A DNA stretch of 5,589 nucleotides from an uncultured Oscillospiraceae bacterium (GTDB lineage Bacteria > Bacillota > Clostridia > Oscillospirales > Acutalibacteraceae), in NCBI GenBank assembly GCA_900549755.1, contig URPQ01000092.1:1-5589 (forward strand). The letters run 5' to 3'. Below the pieces are notes generated by a model. It saw nothing but the letters and a program-made list of their open reading frames with translations. It did not search any database and had not been told where the DNA came from. Position 1 is the stretch's first letter. The number at the start of each line of letters is the position of its first letter. Positions 4,898 to 5,589 of this stretch are shown here, piece after piece. A program made the translations under genes and the position numbers.

Positions 4898-5589
4898 TTA
4901 TTTATCAGGATCTTCGTTCACTACCTCGGGCGGCAGCTCCAAAAGCTCGGGATTGCGCAAATATTTGCGTATTTTGCGGAAAGCCAAGGCAAAATAGCTG
5001 CCCGAGCATATGCGTTCGTCCATTACAACGCCGAGCGGTATGCAGCGCTCAAATACAACCTCGCCACCGCTTCTTCTCGGAACCTCGCGCAGATTACCCA
5101 TGGTAATAAACACGCTGGTTGTGCCGAACTCATAGCAGTGGTGGTAAATATGATTGGTGCGTATAGACGCTAAATTTGAAATGCAAAGGCTGTTGTGGAA
5201 GGGTGACATATCAATAACCTTTTTAGGCAGCAGCCCGTGCTTATCCATAAATTTAAAAAGCCCCACGCCGACACGCAGCACACCCGGAGCGCCGAGAAGA
5301 ATCTTGATCATTTTCTCAGTACCGTTCTTTTCGGGAACCTCGCGGTTATCGGATACATATTTATTTATCGTATCATTAACATCAAAAATGGTATCGGTCA
5401 TATTGAAATACATTTTTGACATTGTACCGTTGTCCATCTGACCGGATTTCAGCACCACCATTGCAACGCAAAACTCATTGCGGGCATAGGGCTTGCAGTT
5501 CATTATAAACCGATTAAGCAGCGGGAATTCCGCCGCCGTCCTCAAATATGCCGCGATAATTACGCCGAGATGGCTTAATGACACACCTT
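4898..5589 (-). CDS. CAT/E2-superfamily acyltransferase-like protein (partial, N-terminus outside window)
   Basis: About 229 visible codons open at the right edge. A GTG at 5582-5584 could be read as a start, but the reading frame continues upstream and the text begins inside a conserved helix (SLSHLGVIIAAYLRTAAEFPLLNRF). The true start is therefore very likely beyond base 5589. The fold signature matches the catalytic domain of 2-oxoacid dehydrogenase E2 subunits and chloramphenicol acetyltransferase: the helix above, SLCISNLASI (132-141 counted from the GTG), GTTSVFITMGN (154-164), and PLGVVMDERICSGSYFALAFRKIRKYLRNPELL near the end. The catalytic DHRxxDG of active members reads DERICSG here (189-195), so His is Glu and the second Asp is Ser. 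No lipoyl or E1/E3-binding domain is visible. Substrate and activity are unknown. It ends 83 bp before fba, on the same strand. Confidence 0.75.
   Translation of the reverse strand, partial: GVSLSHLGVIIAAYLRTAAEFPLLNRFIMNCKPYARNEFCVAMVVLKSGQMDNGTMSKMYFNMTDTIFDVNDTINKYVSDNREVPEKNGTEKMIKILLGAPGVLRVGVGLFKFMDKHGLLPKKVIDMSPFHNSLCISNLASIRTNHIYHHCYEFGTTSVFITMGNLREVPRRSGGEVVFERCIPLGVVMDERICSGSYFALAFRKIRKYLRNPELLELPPEVVNEDPDK

Noticed and set aside
4843..5441. Plus-strand open frames opposite the E2-like gene
   Set aside because: There are no ribosome binding sites, they overlap a frame with clear protein-family motifs, and their composition fits antisense of coding DNA.

Overview
The window looks like a chromosomal segment from a low-to-mid GC, probably spore-forming Clostridia-type Firmicute. 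The Oscillospiraceae/Ruminococcaceae area is my best guess, by inference. Reasons: strong AGGAGG-type ribosome binding sites, textbook TTGACA/TATAAT promoters, AT-rich intergenic DNA, a TTG start on a strongly expressed gene, a type III glutamine synthetase, a class II aldolase of the Firmicute type, and two perfect tandem Spo0A boxes (TGTCGAA). There are no tRNA or rRNA genes, CRISPR arrays, transposases or other signs of mobile DNA.

Layout. Bases 1-251 (minus) hold the start of a response regulator gene that runs off the left edge; only its receiver domain is visible. Bases 252-514 are a compact divergent control region. It has a consensus promoter for the regulator, two Spo0A boxes over the predicted start point, a 9-bp direct repeat with the 21-bp period typical of LytTR binding sites, and several small inverted repeats. 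Bases 515-1036 (plus) encode a small sigma-70-like protein. It is followed after 37 bp by a single-pass membrane protein (1074-1679) whose outer part faintly resembles LytR-CpsA-Psr domains. A nested inverted repeat spans the start of that second gene. Bases 1784-3874 (plus) encode a complete glutamine synthetase III from its own consensus promoter.

A strong bidirectional terminator (3903-3935) separates it from the convergent class II fructose-bisphosphate aldolase gene (3951-4814, minus). Upstream of the aldolase gene are a plausible promoter and a 13-bp perfect inverted repeat. Bases 4898-5589 (minus) hold most of a protein from the chloramphenicol acetyltransferase / 2-oxoacid dehydrogenase E2 catalytic superfamily. 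The expected catalytic HxxxDG motif reads ExxxSG, and the N-terminus lies beyond the right edge.

How the genes may work together. glnN and fba are housekeeping nitrogen-assimilation and glycolysis genes with their own signals. The left part is regulatory: a response regulator that appears to be under Spo0A control, divergent from a sigma-like factor paired with a membrane protein. That pair, with its unusual leader structure, is the most likely place for something little described. The functional links are inference.
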